From: Coffea arabica
Lineage: Eukaryota; Streptophyta; Magnoliopsida; Gentianales; Rubiaceae
Reading direction: 5' to 3'
Assembly (NCBI RefSeq): GCF_036785885.1
Contig: NC_092329.1
Coordinates: 2,418,001 to 2,482,000 of the forward strand
DNA length: 64,000 bases
Each line of letters opens with the position of its first letter. Within the stretch, counting starts at the first letter, position 1. The notes under the pieces were generated by a model. It had not been told where the DNA came from and ran no database searches. It saw nothing but the letters and a program-made list of their open reading frames with translations. Position numbers and translations under genes: made by a program. This document shows positions 1 to 12,200 of the stretch, piece after piece.

Positions 1-557
1 AATAATATTTCAGATAACACTCTATCCAAACAAACCCATTAGTATAATCCTACAAATAAAAGTTACATATTTAAAAAATAGTGAAAATGTTTATTTTTTA
101 TTTTTTTTTTTAAAAAAGGAGTAATCTGTCGTCTTTTAGCAATAAGTAATGAATCACCATTGACTAGATTCAATTTTCAAAAATCTAATTGGCAGAATAT
201 CCAAACAAGTGCAGTACGTAATTAGTAGGCCATTTTTTTTTTAAGCTACCCAAGTTTTGATGTACGTAATTAGCAGGGTCAACCAAGTGCTGTTTATACG
301 TAGCGTTGTGGAAAGCTGCATTGACGTAGGCTAACAAATCCTGGGCAACGGGGAAGTGTAGGGTGATGATGATGAGATGGCGACCTAGTCAGCGGCGACA
401 TGGTCTGCACTTATTTCCTCACCCACTCATCTTTTGTACCCATTTGCAATTTTTTTTTTTTTTTTTTTTTTGTTGGAGCGATGAGTTGGCAGAGTTGCTC
501 CGAGCGGAGGAGCCGTAAGTGCTATAGTGCTAATTTAACAACCAAAGGCCCAAGATA
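1..557. other. AT-rich intergenic DNA
   Basis: No gene is recognisable. The stretch holds homopolymer T/A runs (for example around 100-118 and 449-471) and a few short open frames without family resemblance. It ends at the target duplication of the MULE that follows. Confidence 0.6.
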
Positions 558-566
558 CACGAGAAA

Positions 567-1718
567 CAGACGGGATCCTCTGTCCAATTTTCTGTGTCCA
601 ATTTTCTGTCCAACACAAAACTACGTAGTTCCACTTATTCTTGTGGCTGACGTGGCACATAAAAATAAATGCCTGTTTGGCTCCATTATACTTTTGGATC
701 TCTCTTCTTTTTTGGATTTCCTTTATTTACATATCTTTATTACATCTGAAACAACAATCATCTGGCTAAGCATATAATCTTCTAGGCATTGACATCTGAA
801 ACAACAATCATCGTGAACCAAATTGCAGCACATATATTTGTTTACCACCGCAATCCGTATGCCTTATAAAATGCGTGTATGTGGGTGGGGTGGTGTTTTT
901 TTTCTCTGGGAAAGGGGGGTGGTAAGAAAAGAAAACAGCTATTACATCTTAAAATAGCAGAGGTCTCCGTGATGTTTAAAGGTTTTCAATTTTTATCCAT
1001 CACATGGTTTTTCATTCAATTAGCAACTTTGTCAACCAAGCCAATGAAATATGTCAGTTTTTAACCATATTTCCCCAAGAGATGGATTATAAATTAAATG
1101 AACACTGTATCAATGAAGACATAATTCTACTTAAAAAACAAAAAGAGGAATCAATTTACCAGAATAAAAAATAGATTGCAAAAGGTACAAGAAACACTTT
1201 TTCTATCTGAAAATGTTAAAACACAATTTGTTTTCCTTCAAAGAAAGCGAGAAGGACAATTTGTTTTCCTTCACCAATTTTTTAGATTATTCTTTCCGTT
1301 AGGCCCAGCTGCAAATTTTGCTTTGTACTTCCAAGAATTTGATTGTCTCTCTGTATGTCTCAAATTTTGCTATGTCTTTCCGTTAGGCTAGTGGTTTGCT
1401 TTGGAGGAATTCACGGTGAATGGTTACAATTTGACAGGGCTGTTGCTTGGTGCTTGCGTCAAACAGGCATTTATTTTTATGTGCCACGTCAGCCACAAGA
1501 ATAAGTGGAACTACGTAGTTTTGTGTTGGACAGAAAATTGGGCACAGAAAATTGGACAGAGGATCCCGTCTGCAATTTGACAAGGCTGTTGCTTGGTGCT
1601 TGCGTCAAACAGGCATTTATTTTTATGTGCCACGTCAGTCACAAGAATAAGTGGAACTACGTAGTTTTGTGTTGGACAGAAAATTGGACATAGAAAATTG
1701 GACAGAGGATCCCGTCTG
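567..1718. mobile_element. Non-autonomous MULE-type DNA transposon with duplicated right terminus
   Basis: The left end begins CAGACGGGATCCTCTG and its inverted copy closes the element at 1718. The terminal inverted repeat is about 110 bp (567-678 against 1590-1718). The 9-bp direct repeat CACGAGAAA flanks it at 558-566 and 1719-1727, the target-duplication size of Mutator-like elements. The right terminus occurs twice in tandem as 146-bp units (1427-1572 and 1573-1718), each ending in the same inverted-repeat tip. The interior shows no transposase-like reading frame, so mobilisation would need an enzyme from elsewhere. MULE assignment rests on the 9-bp duplication and long inverted repeats, not on a protein. 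Confidence 0.8.
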
Positions 1719-1993
1719 CACGAGAAACCTCACCTCATGATCCCATTTATTGGGTTCTTTTTTATTTTTTTTGGAGAATTTTATTTTTTGGGGGATATTT
1801 AATACTAGTAATTGATCCAAATACCATCAAAAGACGTGGCGTGAACAAATCCAAAATAATACAAACACTACGGCTCAAATTGTTTTGAAAAATACCACCA
1901 GTAGTAGTACGGTACAAATGGAGAATCAACGAGACTTAGAATTGCCATGCCATCTAGTAGACACTAGACGAGACTAATAAAAAACGGTGTTTT

Positions 1994-2255
1994 AACAATC
2001 CGGTGCAGCTAACCATCAGCCTTAGGCTGATGGCCACCACCAAGCCTTTAAGGCTTTGGTGGGGTGGGAGGCAAGGGTTCGAACCTTGCCTCCCACCAAT
2101 TTGCCACAGTTGTCTAGTGGTGGTTCTTCCCCATCGGTCCCCCCATAGGTCCAGTTGGGTCTCCCCTCTAGTTAGGTTAGAATAGAGTAGAAATAGGAGT
2201 AGGGTTGACGATTGACAAAAAAAAAAAAAAAAAAAAAAAACAATCCGGTGCAGCT
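1994..2255 (+). mobile_element. SINE with perfect target-site duplication and poly(A) tail
   Basis: The body spans 2011-2240 and ends in about 24 A residues. The 15-bp sequence CAATCCGGTGCAGCT sits directly before it (1996-2010) and directly after the tail (2241-2255), the mark of target-primed insertion. A pol III box-B-like GGTTCGAACC lies at 2076-2085. The first 90 bases fold into three successive strong hairpins, the third (2063-2097) with a 14-bp stem. The perfect duplication suggests a recent insertion. It sits about 200 bp beyond the stop codon of the dehydrogenase gene. I do not recognise the SINE family. Confidence 0.75.
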
Positions 2256-2463
2256 CAGTTGGGATTTTCTATGTCATTACTCGGTGTTAAATTCAATATC
2301 AATCCCACTTATCACGTGATGGTAGAAGAAATTTAAATAAATAGCACATGACAAATTAAATAAACAGGACACTTGGTATAAATATAGAAATGTCACTGAA
2401 AAAGTGACACTAAGGATCCCGTGTGGATGCAGCTAAGGCTGAATTTTTTTAGTGGGAACGGCT

Positions 2464-4854
2464 TTACTTTCCGGCGATATCGATGACAAATCGGTACTTG
2501 ACATCATTCTTGGCTAGGCGCTCCAGTGCTTCATTAATCTGCTCCGTCTGGACGACTTCGATGTCACACACGATGTTACGTTTGCCGCAAACCTCCATCA
2601 TTTCTTGTGTTTCTTTGATGCTTCCAATTATGCCTCCTTTCACCACCCTCTTCCCTGCATTCACATTCGATTCGACATCAGAGGTATGGAAGAAGAACCC
2701 GACAATCTACGGGTTGTTGAAGCTGGTAATGTGTAGTTGTAGTATAATATTATCCAAGAATGAATATGAATTCCCCGAAATTGAATCAACATTTACGTGG
2801 AAGACTTTTTTGTTTTGTGATTGGCACTTGAGTTCAATTGAAATCTCACCGAAAATCAGTGGAAAAGAGGGTAGTTCCATCGGCTTCTCAGGTGCCCCCA
2901 CAATCACCAAGGTTCCTTTCACTTTCAGCAGCTCCAGCAAGGGACCAATAGAGTGCTTAGCCGAGACCGTGTCCACAATGAAGTCTAGAGTCCTTTTCCT
3001 CGTCTGTCACTCGAAATTGTCCAGAAACGCCCCAAAATCAAAAGTACCGTCTTAAGACTTGGGAGTCTTGCCTTAATAGTTAATACTGCTACTACCCTAA
3101 TGGTACAGAACTTTCTTTTCATTATTATTGTCCTTTTGAAGTGGAAAAGGCCTTTTGACTGCAAAGCTAGCTTTTACACGGTAGCAGGAAGCTACCTGGC
3201 TGTACATCAGATTTTTTTTTTTTTTTTTTATCAATTATTTGATTTTTAAAATAAAAAAAAACCACTATGACGCGGTGTGATGTGATACATAATATTATAT
3301 CTTTTCTATCATCCAATCGCTATTTGACACAGCTCACAGAATTTGATTTATCTAAGTGGATCTGGACTGGTAATTCACAATATTTTAACTCCTAGAGAGC
3401 AGCATTTGTCTGCTACAGTACACCATTATTATTAATGGTATAAAATGTTCATCAGCACCAATAAAAAAAGAAAAGGAAGATGCTGCAATTTTTTGACTGG
3501 TACTCCCAGGGCAGGGCAGTCTCTAGAAATCAACAACAGAGCCAACAAACAAACCTGCATTAGTTTGGCATCCGTACTGAGGAGGAAATCATCTGCACCC
3601 AATCGAACTTTGGCCTCTTTTTCCTTGGAGGGAGATGTGCTAATGACAGTGACATGATGACCAAATGCCTTGGCAAATTTCACAGCCACATGCCCAAGAC
3701 CTCCCAGACCAACCACCCCTATCTTTCTCGCAGCCGAGTCCGGCTCCAACAGATTGTGGTCTTTCATCGGGCAGTAGACTGTGATTCCGGCACACAACAG
3801 TGGCGCCGCTGCGTCCATCGGCAAGCTATCCGGCACGCGCACCACATACCTATATGCACAAAAAAAAATATATATATATAGTACTACAACTGACTTTTTG
3901 CTATTACTACGGGAGTAATATAAACAAGGACAAAGCAATGCTTATTATATTTGGTGGGGTTTGTAGCCGGCCGGCTCTTGTTTTTTTGTACGGCTGTTGC
4001 TAGTATTAGTAGGAGTATTTCAGAAAGAAGAAGAAGAAGAAGACTGAGATTGACGATGTACCTCTGATCTGCGACCAGCATTTTGGAATAGCCGCCATAA
4101 GTGATGCTGCCGTCCCAAAATATGCCATTGTAAGTAAATTGAACCTCATCGCAGTAGTTCTCCTGGGAGTCCTTGCAAAACTCACACTGCAAACAGGTTG
4201 CTGCCAAGCACCCCACCCCCACTTTGTCCCCCGTCTTGAATTTCCTCACGTTACTCCCCACCTTTGTAATGATCCCAGTAATTTCATGCCTAAAAATTTT
4301 CATTTTTTTTTTCGATTGTCAAAAAATTGATGAATATCTTGCATACCATTTTTAAAAGAAACGAACATGTACACCCACCCGGGGACAACAGGGTACATGG
4401 TGATACCCCAATCGTTCTTGACATGGTGTATGTCTGTATGGCACATCCCACAATACAAGATCTCGATTGTCACATCATCCGCTCCATTTTCTCTGCTCAA
4501 ATGGCAAAAGCTTAATCGTCATCACCAACTTAGCTCATTAACTTTTCCAGTCAGGTTTAGCTCTATTTAGTAATTAAACTAGTACTATATCATTCCCAGG
4601 AAATGGAAAGATTAGTAAGTTGGATTATTATAAGCAACTTGTACAACCCCGACAAGGAGCAAAACAACGAGCAACATCAGAACATAAATCCACCACAAGT
4701 ACTGGTAAAATAATGCATTAATTATACGGAAATAAAGTCGTTAACAGAGATGGGTTGACCTTCGCTTGAAGACGTAAGGAGTGATCTTGCCGGAAGAATC
4801 ATTCGCTGCCCAGCCTGAAACAGTCTGAGTGTGGTTTGGAGTTGTTTGAGCCAT
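2464..4854 (-). CDS. Cinnamyl alcohol dehydrogenase-family zinc alcohol dehydrogenase
   Basis: NADP(H)-dependent medium-chain alcohol dehydrogenase, expected in the cytosol, interconverting an aldehyde and an alcohol. Six exons on the minus strand: 4854-4760, 4492-4379, 4289-4062, 3849-3555, 3003-2850 and 2654-2464. All introns are GT-AG, phases agree, and they join into 358 aa, normal for the family. Catalytic zinc ligands are C49, H71-E72 and C165. Structural-zinc cysteines are C102, C105, C108 and C116. The Rossmann motif GLGGLG is at 193-198. Start: the only ATG giving the family N-terminus ([10 protein letters not shown]). A TATA-like stretch lies at 4961-4970. The C-terminal half ([20 protein letters not shown]) resembles the CAD clade containing 8-hydroxygeraniol and strictosidine-aglycone reductases as well as lignin-type CADs, so the substrate is open. 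Nothing indicates decay. The minus-strand frame crossing intron 5 (2849-2655) is intron read-through. Confidence 0.9.
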
Positions 4855-4960
4855 GAAAGGAAGTCGGTGAGAGTTGTGAGAGCAGAGCAGGAGGAGGCCA
4901 GCAACTGGTAGTGGAAATGGTTGATCTTGTAGGGGTGGAGGATTCTGGGCACCGGGCAAC

Positions 4961-4970
4961 TAAATATATA
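4961..4970 (-). promoter_or_regulatory. TATA-box candidate for the dehydrogenase gene
   Basis: Read on the minus strand this is TATATATTTA, about 107 bp upstream of the start codon at 4854. The spacing fits a plant promoter with a short leader. Confidence 0.5.
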
Positions 4971-5159
4971 GGAATCCGCTGTGTACCCAAGGTGCAATTC
5001 AAGTGGACAAACACTTCTTTTAGTTGTATATATTTTTTTTTTGTTGGAAGGAGGTGGACCCAAAATTATGTCTTCTAAGAAGGAATACTTTTTAGTTGGG
5101 AAGATGCGGTTATTGCTTGTGGCCTCCAACTTTATTGGCCATTTATAGGGCTGATTGTA

Positions 5160-5715
5160 CTGCTCGCAAGTAGTTTAGTTAATTACTCGGTTCAAATTTG
5201 ATTTAACCAAAGTTCAAACCCAAGTTCGGCTAGCTCGAGCAGGGATGCAAGTCATTTCGAGTTCAAATACATGGTGTTCGAGTTCGACGAGCTACTCGTC
5301 GAGTATTTTTTAATTTAAATAATATATATTTTTAAATATAAAATTACCACTAAGGATTTATGCTTTCAAATAATTTACAAGATGATTTGCATACTTAATA
5401 AAATTCTTTAATGACAAAAAGGTAATAGAATTTTGAAGTAAATATAATTCAATTTCATTCTCAGGGTTTCAAGCTTAGATGCTCAAAAATGAGATCTAAT
5501 CAAACTTCTATGCTTGAAAGCAGCATCGAGGACTCAAGCTCGATATGGTTCGTTTTTTTTTTTTTACTTGAGGCATATTGAGTTGAGTTCGAGTTTTTTT
5601 TAACATTTTACTGAGTCAAGTTTGATCTTCAATTTTTGAATTTAAGTCGAGTAGGATATTAATAGTGTTGGAGTTAATCACTACTCGAACTCAACTCGAC
5701 TCGTATACGCCCCAC
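5160..5715. repeat. TCGAG-rich dispersed repeat
   Basis: The segment is full of CTCGA/TCGAG and AGTTCGA words, with loosely inverted ends (GAACTCGAGC-like at the left, CTCGAACTCAACTCGACTC at the right). A related segment lies in intron 1 of the second GDSL gene (43070-43440). It is probably a degenerate non-autonomous DNA transposon. No target duplication was found and the limits are approximate. Confidence 0.4.
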
Positions 5716-5749
5716 CTACCCATTTGCCCATTTAGGTATGAACTATGAA

Positions 5750-6625
5750 GAGGCCACTCGAGATCCTCGGCCCCTTAAATAAGCCCCCTACGCAGCCTCA
5801 TCAATGTAATGCTAGCACGTTACCTTACTCGCTTGCATTTTTTTATTTCGCAACAATTTTGCCTGCAGTTTTCAAAAACGGTGAAATTGCTCCCCAATTC
5901 CACAACCATCCTGTAGCAGCACAATGAAATGTATATCAAATCAAAAGACTTGTCTAAAAGTTTGCTATTCGCTGCTCATCTCTCATTCGTAGATAAAATA
6001 TGGTTATGAAAATTCATCATAATCTCTCCATTATAATTGTTGAAGAAAATTTGAAGACAAAATAAATTATTTATTCTAACTATTCTTCCATGGAAACAGC
6101 AACAACGAAACCAATTTAAAGCTTTTAACCAATGTTTTCCAGCAGTTGTTGACAGCATCTGCAAATCCTATTTACGGCTTTGTTTAGCGTTGTTTGAAAG
6201 TTGAGCGGTCTTATGCCTAAAATTTCCTATCAGATTAAAATCACAATACGCATTAATTTGCTACATGATATTTCCCGTCAACTCAATTTTGTTTGTTCGA
6301 ATTGTCGTGCTTGAAGATTATTGGTTTTGACCTTTCTAAGATCTGATTTATGTATTGAAGCCAAGGAAGTGGAATCAAGTTTGAGAATAAAGATGTCAAG
6401 TAGACATGCAAATCCCTTTAATCCGATACTCTTATATCTTGATTTCAATTTTGGTTGCAGGAGATGTGTTATGTAAATGGGGAGAAATTTCACCCTCGGT
6501 CTTTAGAGGTTGCAAATTGAGATGTCGTGAGACTAAAAAGACCGCGTGAATTAAGCCAGGTGGCAAAAGTACGGTGGCGAGGGCGAGCAAGGGGCTGGAT
6601 AAGGGGGCCGAGGATCTCACGTGTG
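5750..6625. mobile_element. Non-autonomous inverted-repeat transposon (MULE-like)
   Basis: GAGATCCTCGGCCCC near 5758 is inverted at about 6605-6620. Similarity between the two ends continues inward for roughly 150 bp (for example GGTGAAATTGCTCCCC on the left against GGTGAAATTTCTCCCC on the right when inverted). There is no transposase frame inside. A diverged flanking duplication may exist but is not convincing, so the superfamily is uncertain. Confidence 0.5.
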
Positions 6626-6639
6626 AAGCGGCTGTATGT

Positions 6640-8200
6640 ATCCCTTTCATAACTCACAGTTTTTTGTATGAGTGTTTCGATAAATGGACTCTGCGAAGAC
6701 ACTTCAAAAGCCGGCAACTTTTGAAGCGGCTGTATGTATCCATGGCCAGTTTAATAAGAGGTCAGTCATGCTAATGAAGTAAACGCATGCAAGACAGAGA
6801 AAGAAAGAAAACGTGTGTTTGTCTGTTTGACTTGGTCTATTTCTAATTTGATTCGCTTCTCACTTGAACAATTGATGTGAGATATTAAAATTATGCCTTT
6901 TTTTTTTAGGATTCATTTCATATACATCGATCGTGCATAAAATTATCATTGTTAGGTACATGACAACTGATCGGATTCCAATATATCCAGTAATTGGTAT
7001 TTTTTACTCTTTTGAATCTATATACATGATAGAACAGCAATACTACTGTCATTTTATATTTGTCGAAATAATCAACAATGATATATTTGACATGAGCTAT
7101 TAACAAGGGTTATAAAAGTGGGAGATAAGTATTAAATCAAATCGTAGGAATTGATATTTAGAAATCATTTACAACTAAAATTATAAATCTTCGGACCTAG
7201 TGGACATTTTCCATAAAATATATATATGTATATATTTAGATACAGGATAAGCAGATGAGCAAAAATTCAAGGACCATTAAACATGAGCGACGATAAGAAG
7301 ATTAGAACTTGGGCCTTTCCTGGACATTTATGAGCATAAGATTATTCGTTGGACTTTGGGGTCATATATCGGACCGCCGAAATTCATCTAATTTAGAAAA
7401 TGTTTGTTGGGCCTCTCTAGTTCCTAACTTCTAGGATTATTTACGACCGGACTCCCCGTATTCACTCCTCCAAGATTGATGCACTATCGTCTAGTATTGT
7501 AATTTTCTAATTTAAGTAGGGAATCAGTAGTAAAATCATCATATTCATTTCCTAAATGGAGTTTATAATCATGTTCTATTTTCTAATTCCAAATTATAAC
7601 TCTTCTGCAATTCTCAGGTATGAAAATTAAATATATATTGAACAGATGTGACAAATTTTTTTTGTTTTTTACTTTTTGTTAGTCTATCCCTTTCTTTGTT
7701 TCTTTTTCTTTTTATATATATTTTCCATTTACTGAAGTTGTAATGTTACATGAAAACTACTTTAACTTTATATATATAAAAAAAAAAAACAATATCAATT
7801 CTATTCAATGCCACGTTATGGTGGTTTTACACGTATACTATGTCCAAATCTGAGAGAGAGGTTTAATATATGATGCATACAACAAAATCTACCATACTAA
7901 TTTCCTACCAAAAAATCGCACACTAAATCTACTTTTGACAAAAGAAAAAAAAGATTCAAATTAATTTGTCAAAAAAAAAAATCTTCATTAGTTACAAATT
8001 TGTACAACTAATTAATTTGGATTTACTTATCCTTGGTACATTAATTGTTAAGAAAAAATTTATTTCTTTTTTACATCAATGTTTATTTTTTTTAATGCAA
8101 GTCCGGAATTACTAGATTATAAACTGCTTTGTTTGGTCTTTCCCAAAAAAAAAAAAAAAAAAAACTGCCTTGTTTGGATTACCATTTTTTTTGAAAATGG
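6640..8200. other. AT-rich intergenic DNA
   Basis: No gene, RNA or clear element is recognisable. The stretch contains TA-rich runs and several A or T homopolymers. A 19-bp direct repeat (GAAGCGGCTGTATGTATCC) occurs at about 6627 and 6723. Confidence 0.5.
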
Positions 8201-8206
8201 TTCTTT

Positions 8207-8771
8207 TTGGATTAGTTGTTTTTGGAGGTATTTTTGAAATATTTTACTGCAACAATATATATGAAAAACTTTTATTATAAATATTTTTTTTTGATATTTT
8301 TGGAATATATTTTGAAATAACTTTTAAAATAAAAATATTTTTATGATACTTTTTAAAAATTAATACTACCACTGTTAACCACTATTGCTATCATCTCCAC
8401 TCACCATTGCCACCATCTCTTCCCTCTTCTCCCTCGCTCTTCCTTCCCCCCACCCCTGGCCCTCCCCTCTCTCCTCGATTTGGTCGAGGCCTCTAATTGC
8501 AACCAGAGGCGGCGATTTGGCCGCGACCAAGGGAAAGAGGGAAGGAGAAGGGGAGGAAGGGAAGAGAGGAGGAAGATAGATGGGGTGGTGGGGTGGCAGT
8601 GATAAGTGAACAAAATTGCAAATTTTATTTTTAAAATTTTTATGTATATTTGTGAGTTGTTTTTTGATATATTATATGAATGATATATTTTTTGAATTAT
8701 TTTTGTTTATGTATTACCGTAAAATTATATTGTATTTGAAAAACTAGTTTTTGAAAAATGTTCTAATCCAA
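8207..8771. mobile_element. Fold-back MITE with pyrimidine/purine arms
   Basis: The segment opens with TTGGATTAG and closes with its complement CTAATCCAA. AT-rich arms are partly inverted copies. The centre (about 8395-8605) is a CT-rich strand followed by a GA-rich strand, which together form a large imperfect hairpin. No coding capacity is credible; the open frames here are low-complexity artefacts. The limits come from the inverted ends only, with no target duplication seen. Confidence 0.5.
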
Positions 8772-9233
8772 TCGATTTCGTGAACCAATTTTCAATCAAT
8801 TTTTTCACCTCACATACATTAGATAGTTATAATATAATCTTTTACAAAAATTTCAGAAAAATAACAATCCAAACGACTATAACTTTATGTCTTTTTTACA
8901 TCAAATATTTAATTTGTAGGCAAGTTGGGATTTGCTGGATTTGCTAAATTATAAACTCAAGGGTGAAATGGTACGACGAGGGGAAAGGAGAGGGCTCTTT
9001 TCGTAATTTCGAACCACGCGTAGGCACGTCAATTCCTCGCCACCATGCCACATTCCAAACTGCGCCAGCAAACCTAAAATTAGTAGAGAAAAAGGAAAAG
9101 AAACTGGGAAGACATACCACATTGTGATCACGCTTCCCACGGAAAACCCTAAATATTTTCTCTCTCATATCCTTTCTTCGTACTCTTCCTTCCTATATTT
9201 TGCATTTTTTTCTAAACTTCTTCTAATCAGTTG

Positions 9234-12200
9234 ATGGCCGTGGATTCTGATGAGTCTTCCTCTACCCCGCGTAATCTATCTGGTCCTCCATGGGCACTAG
9301 TTGTTCGCCGGAGCGAGGTAGAATCAAACTCCTCTGCCGCTACCAATGCTTCTTGTCCGTCGTCATCGCCGCTGCCAATTGCACCGGAGCAAACACCTTT
9401 TTCTGATTGCTCCGGTCAGAAGCTCCCGCCTGAAAGTTCCGCTACTGAGACTCAGCCTGAGAGCTCCTCCGATAGTAGTAATGGCAATGCGGCTCGGTCA
9501 AAGAAGCCTGCTTGGAACAGACCCGTGAACGGTGTCGTTGAGGGTAGTTCTGTTATGGGCGGTTCTGTCTCTTGGCCTGCTCTTTCTGAGTCGACTCGGT
9601 CCACGATCAAATCACCCTTGGATTCCCCTAAACCTTTATCTGATGGATCAGCCTCGAGTTCTCAGGTTCTAACCCTTAATAACAAATAATCTTTGCACGC
9701 ATATTATAGTATTTAATATCTGTTTCAATGTCTGAATTTTTGGAGCTTTGTAGCCTTTTTTTTTTTAATTTCTGCTGATTTTGTTTTGATGCTTGTTTAC
9801 TCGAATTGATTGTCTCCTTGCATGAATGCGGAGAAAGATTTGTTTTTTAAGCTGTGAACATGAAAACATAATGTAAAACGTGCTTGTATTTGTTGCCGAG
9901 TAGGGACCTATAATTTCACAAACGCCTCAGAAACAAGCTAATACTAATGCAAACGCTAATTCTGTTGCAAACCATGGAATGACTCGCCAAAAATCAATGA
10001 AGCACCGTGGTGGTGGATCAACACACGGGGGCTTTAGGCCACCACCACCTCCTCCTCCTTCGATGCCGCCGCCGTTTCCTGCTGTAATTGAGATGCCTGC
10101 GTATGGAAATTATGGAAATTTTGTGCCTCCTGTTCTGGACTCTTCAATAAGAGGTACAAGACCGATGAGTGGAGTTGCGCCTCAGTCTGGGAACGATCAC
10201 TCTCCACACTCACAGAGAAATTCTTCCAGGAGGAATAACTTTGGGGGTCGTCCCCGTGGAGATGGGCAATATCATCATGGAGGCAGGCGTGATCATGATC
10301 GAAGAGATGTTCACCTACCTAATCAATTTGCTCCTCCTCCAGGAGGTTATATGCCACCACCGCCTCCGCCGCCGCCTCCTGGTTCTGCCTCCTTTATTGC
10401 ACCTCCACCTATGAGACCATATGTTGGTCCTATGGGTTTTGGTAAGTCTATTTCCTATTTGTGGGTTCTTTCCCACTGTGGATATTTTACTTATCTAAAA
10501 TGCTTCTCCTAGATATGGCACCTCCATTTATGTATGTTCCAGCACTTCCCCCTGAGTCCTTTAGGGGTATGCCATTCATTGCTCAAGCACCTCCAGCACC
10601 AATGTTTTTCCCTGTTATGGATCCTCCTTTGCCTGCTTTGATAGTTAAACAAATAGATTACTACTTCAGGTACTTCTCATTTTACAATTGATTTCCTACA
10701 AAGAAATGAGATTGTGTGTTGCTTCTTTTAATTGACTTCTAAAACTGGGATGATTGCGTGTTGCATATTTGTTTCAGTGATGCTAATTTGGTACAAGACG
10801 ACTACTTGAGATCAAACATGGATGATGAGGGCTGGGTTCCTATCAAGTTGATTGCTAGCTTTCCCCGAGTAAGTTATATGTGGCAATGTAAAAAATGCTT
10901 GGTAGTCATCTGGTTAATTCATCTTCAATTTGCTTTTTAAGAACATTTTTGTCTGCAAGAAGGAGATATTTGAGGTACATTTGTGTTGTTATTGATTTCT
11001 TTTGGTTGACTTTGTACAAATTATTACTTTGAAAGACAATTCCTTGTATTCTCTTGGTGCTATTTGTTTGCTGGAAATGAATTGTTGTCTAGTGCAATGT
11101 TGGACTTTAGACTTAGACCAAGAGATCTAGCTTATCGTACATGTACAAACATTAAAACTTGCTTGGTGCCAATGAACATTGTCGAAATGCATGATAGTGT
11201 GACCTTGCAGTTTGAGTTTCAGCTTTGTCCTTTTCAACAATCTCAAACCTCCTTTTGATGAAGACATGTTTCTTGAAATTTCACATTTGATAATGACATG
11301 GCTCAGAGGGTAGTTTCATAGTAAAATTTGGAGAGCTTGCGAATTAAAATTGAGCTTGTTGAATGACGTAGAAATGGACGGTACATCCAGCAGCAATTTA
11401 AAATTTTTAGATTTTTTGGGGTAATTTATCTTGGATATTTGCTTGTTGCAAATTGGAAGGTTGAATTTTGAAGAAAGTTTTATCTTATGTGCTTTATCAC
11501 TCACTGTCCTTCTCTTACTGTCTCTTTCTTTGTCCCCCCTTTTTATTTCAATACTAATATGTTTGACTTCAAGGTACTTGTAAGGTTTTTTGTTCTGCTA
11601 CTAATACTTCTATTGGGGATTCTGTTTTTCTCTTCATGAAGTTTTAGCTGCATTATACTAAAGTGCGGGTAAATTTGAATGGTTTTGTTTGTACTTTTTC
11701 CCCTCTGGTGGTTGTTGTGCATGACCTTCGTCACCTTTCTCCGGTATGGCTCCCCCCCCCCCCCCAAAAAAAAACAAAAACAACCACTCATGGAAAGGTT
11801 GTTATTTTCAAGCTAGAATGCTCTACATTTATTTTTAAACCGCTATGCAAATAAAGGTTGATTGATCTTCATTGTAAATCTGTTCTGCCATGGTTATGGA
11901 TAGATGCACACTTTGTTATTTCCTTTCTTAAGATTTAGTTTAAGTCTGCAGGCTAACAAATAGATGGTGACTTTTTGTTTGAAGTTTCTGCTGAATAGTT
12001 AATAGAGGGCAAAAAGGGAATTTGATGGTTAGAGATGTCTGTACGTCCTGGTGCTAATCATACGAGTTATTATACTACTTTGGTCAGCATTTCCATAGAT
12101 CTCTCTCTTGGAGCTCTATGTAACTGTAATGTCCCTTTCTAATTTCTTTAGAAGGTCACTTTGTTGAAATGTACTATGACTTTTTTTTAGGACGGTTTTT

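Noticed and set aside
2657-2976. Apparent premature end of the dehydrogenase after FPLIFG
   Set aside because: A GT donor (2849-2848) and an AG acceptor (2656-2655) in phase remove the odd stretch and restore the family sequence, so it is an intron, not a truncation.
2483-3055. 190-codon plus-strand open frame
   Set aside because: It is the complement of dehydrogenase exons 5 and 6 and the intron between them. It has no family resemblance, and the minus strand carries the clear gene.
8385-8613. Overlapping frames on both strands with Pro/Ser and Arg/Gly-rich products
   Set aside because: They are produced by the CT-rich and GA-rich arms of a fold-back element and are not protein-like.
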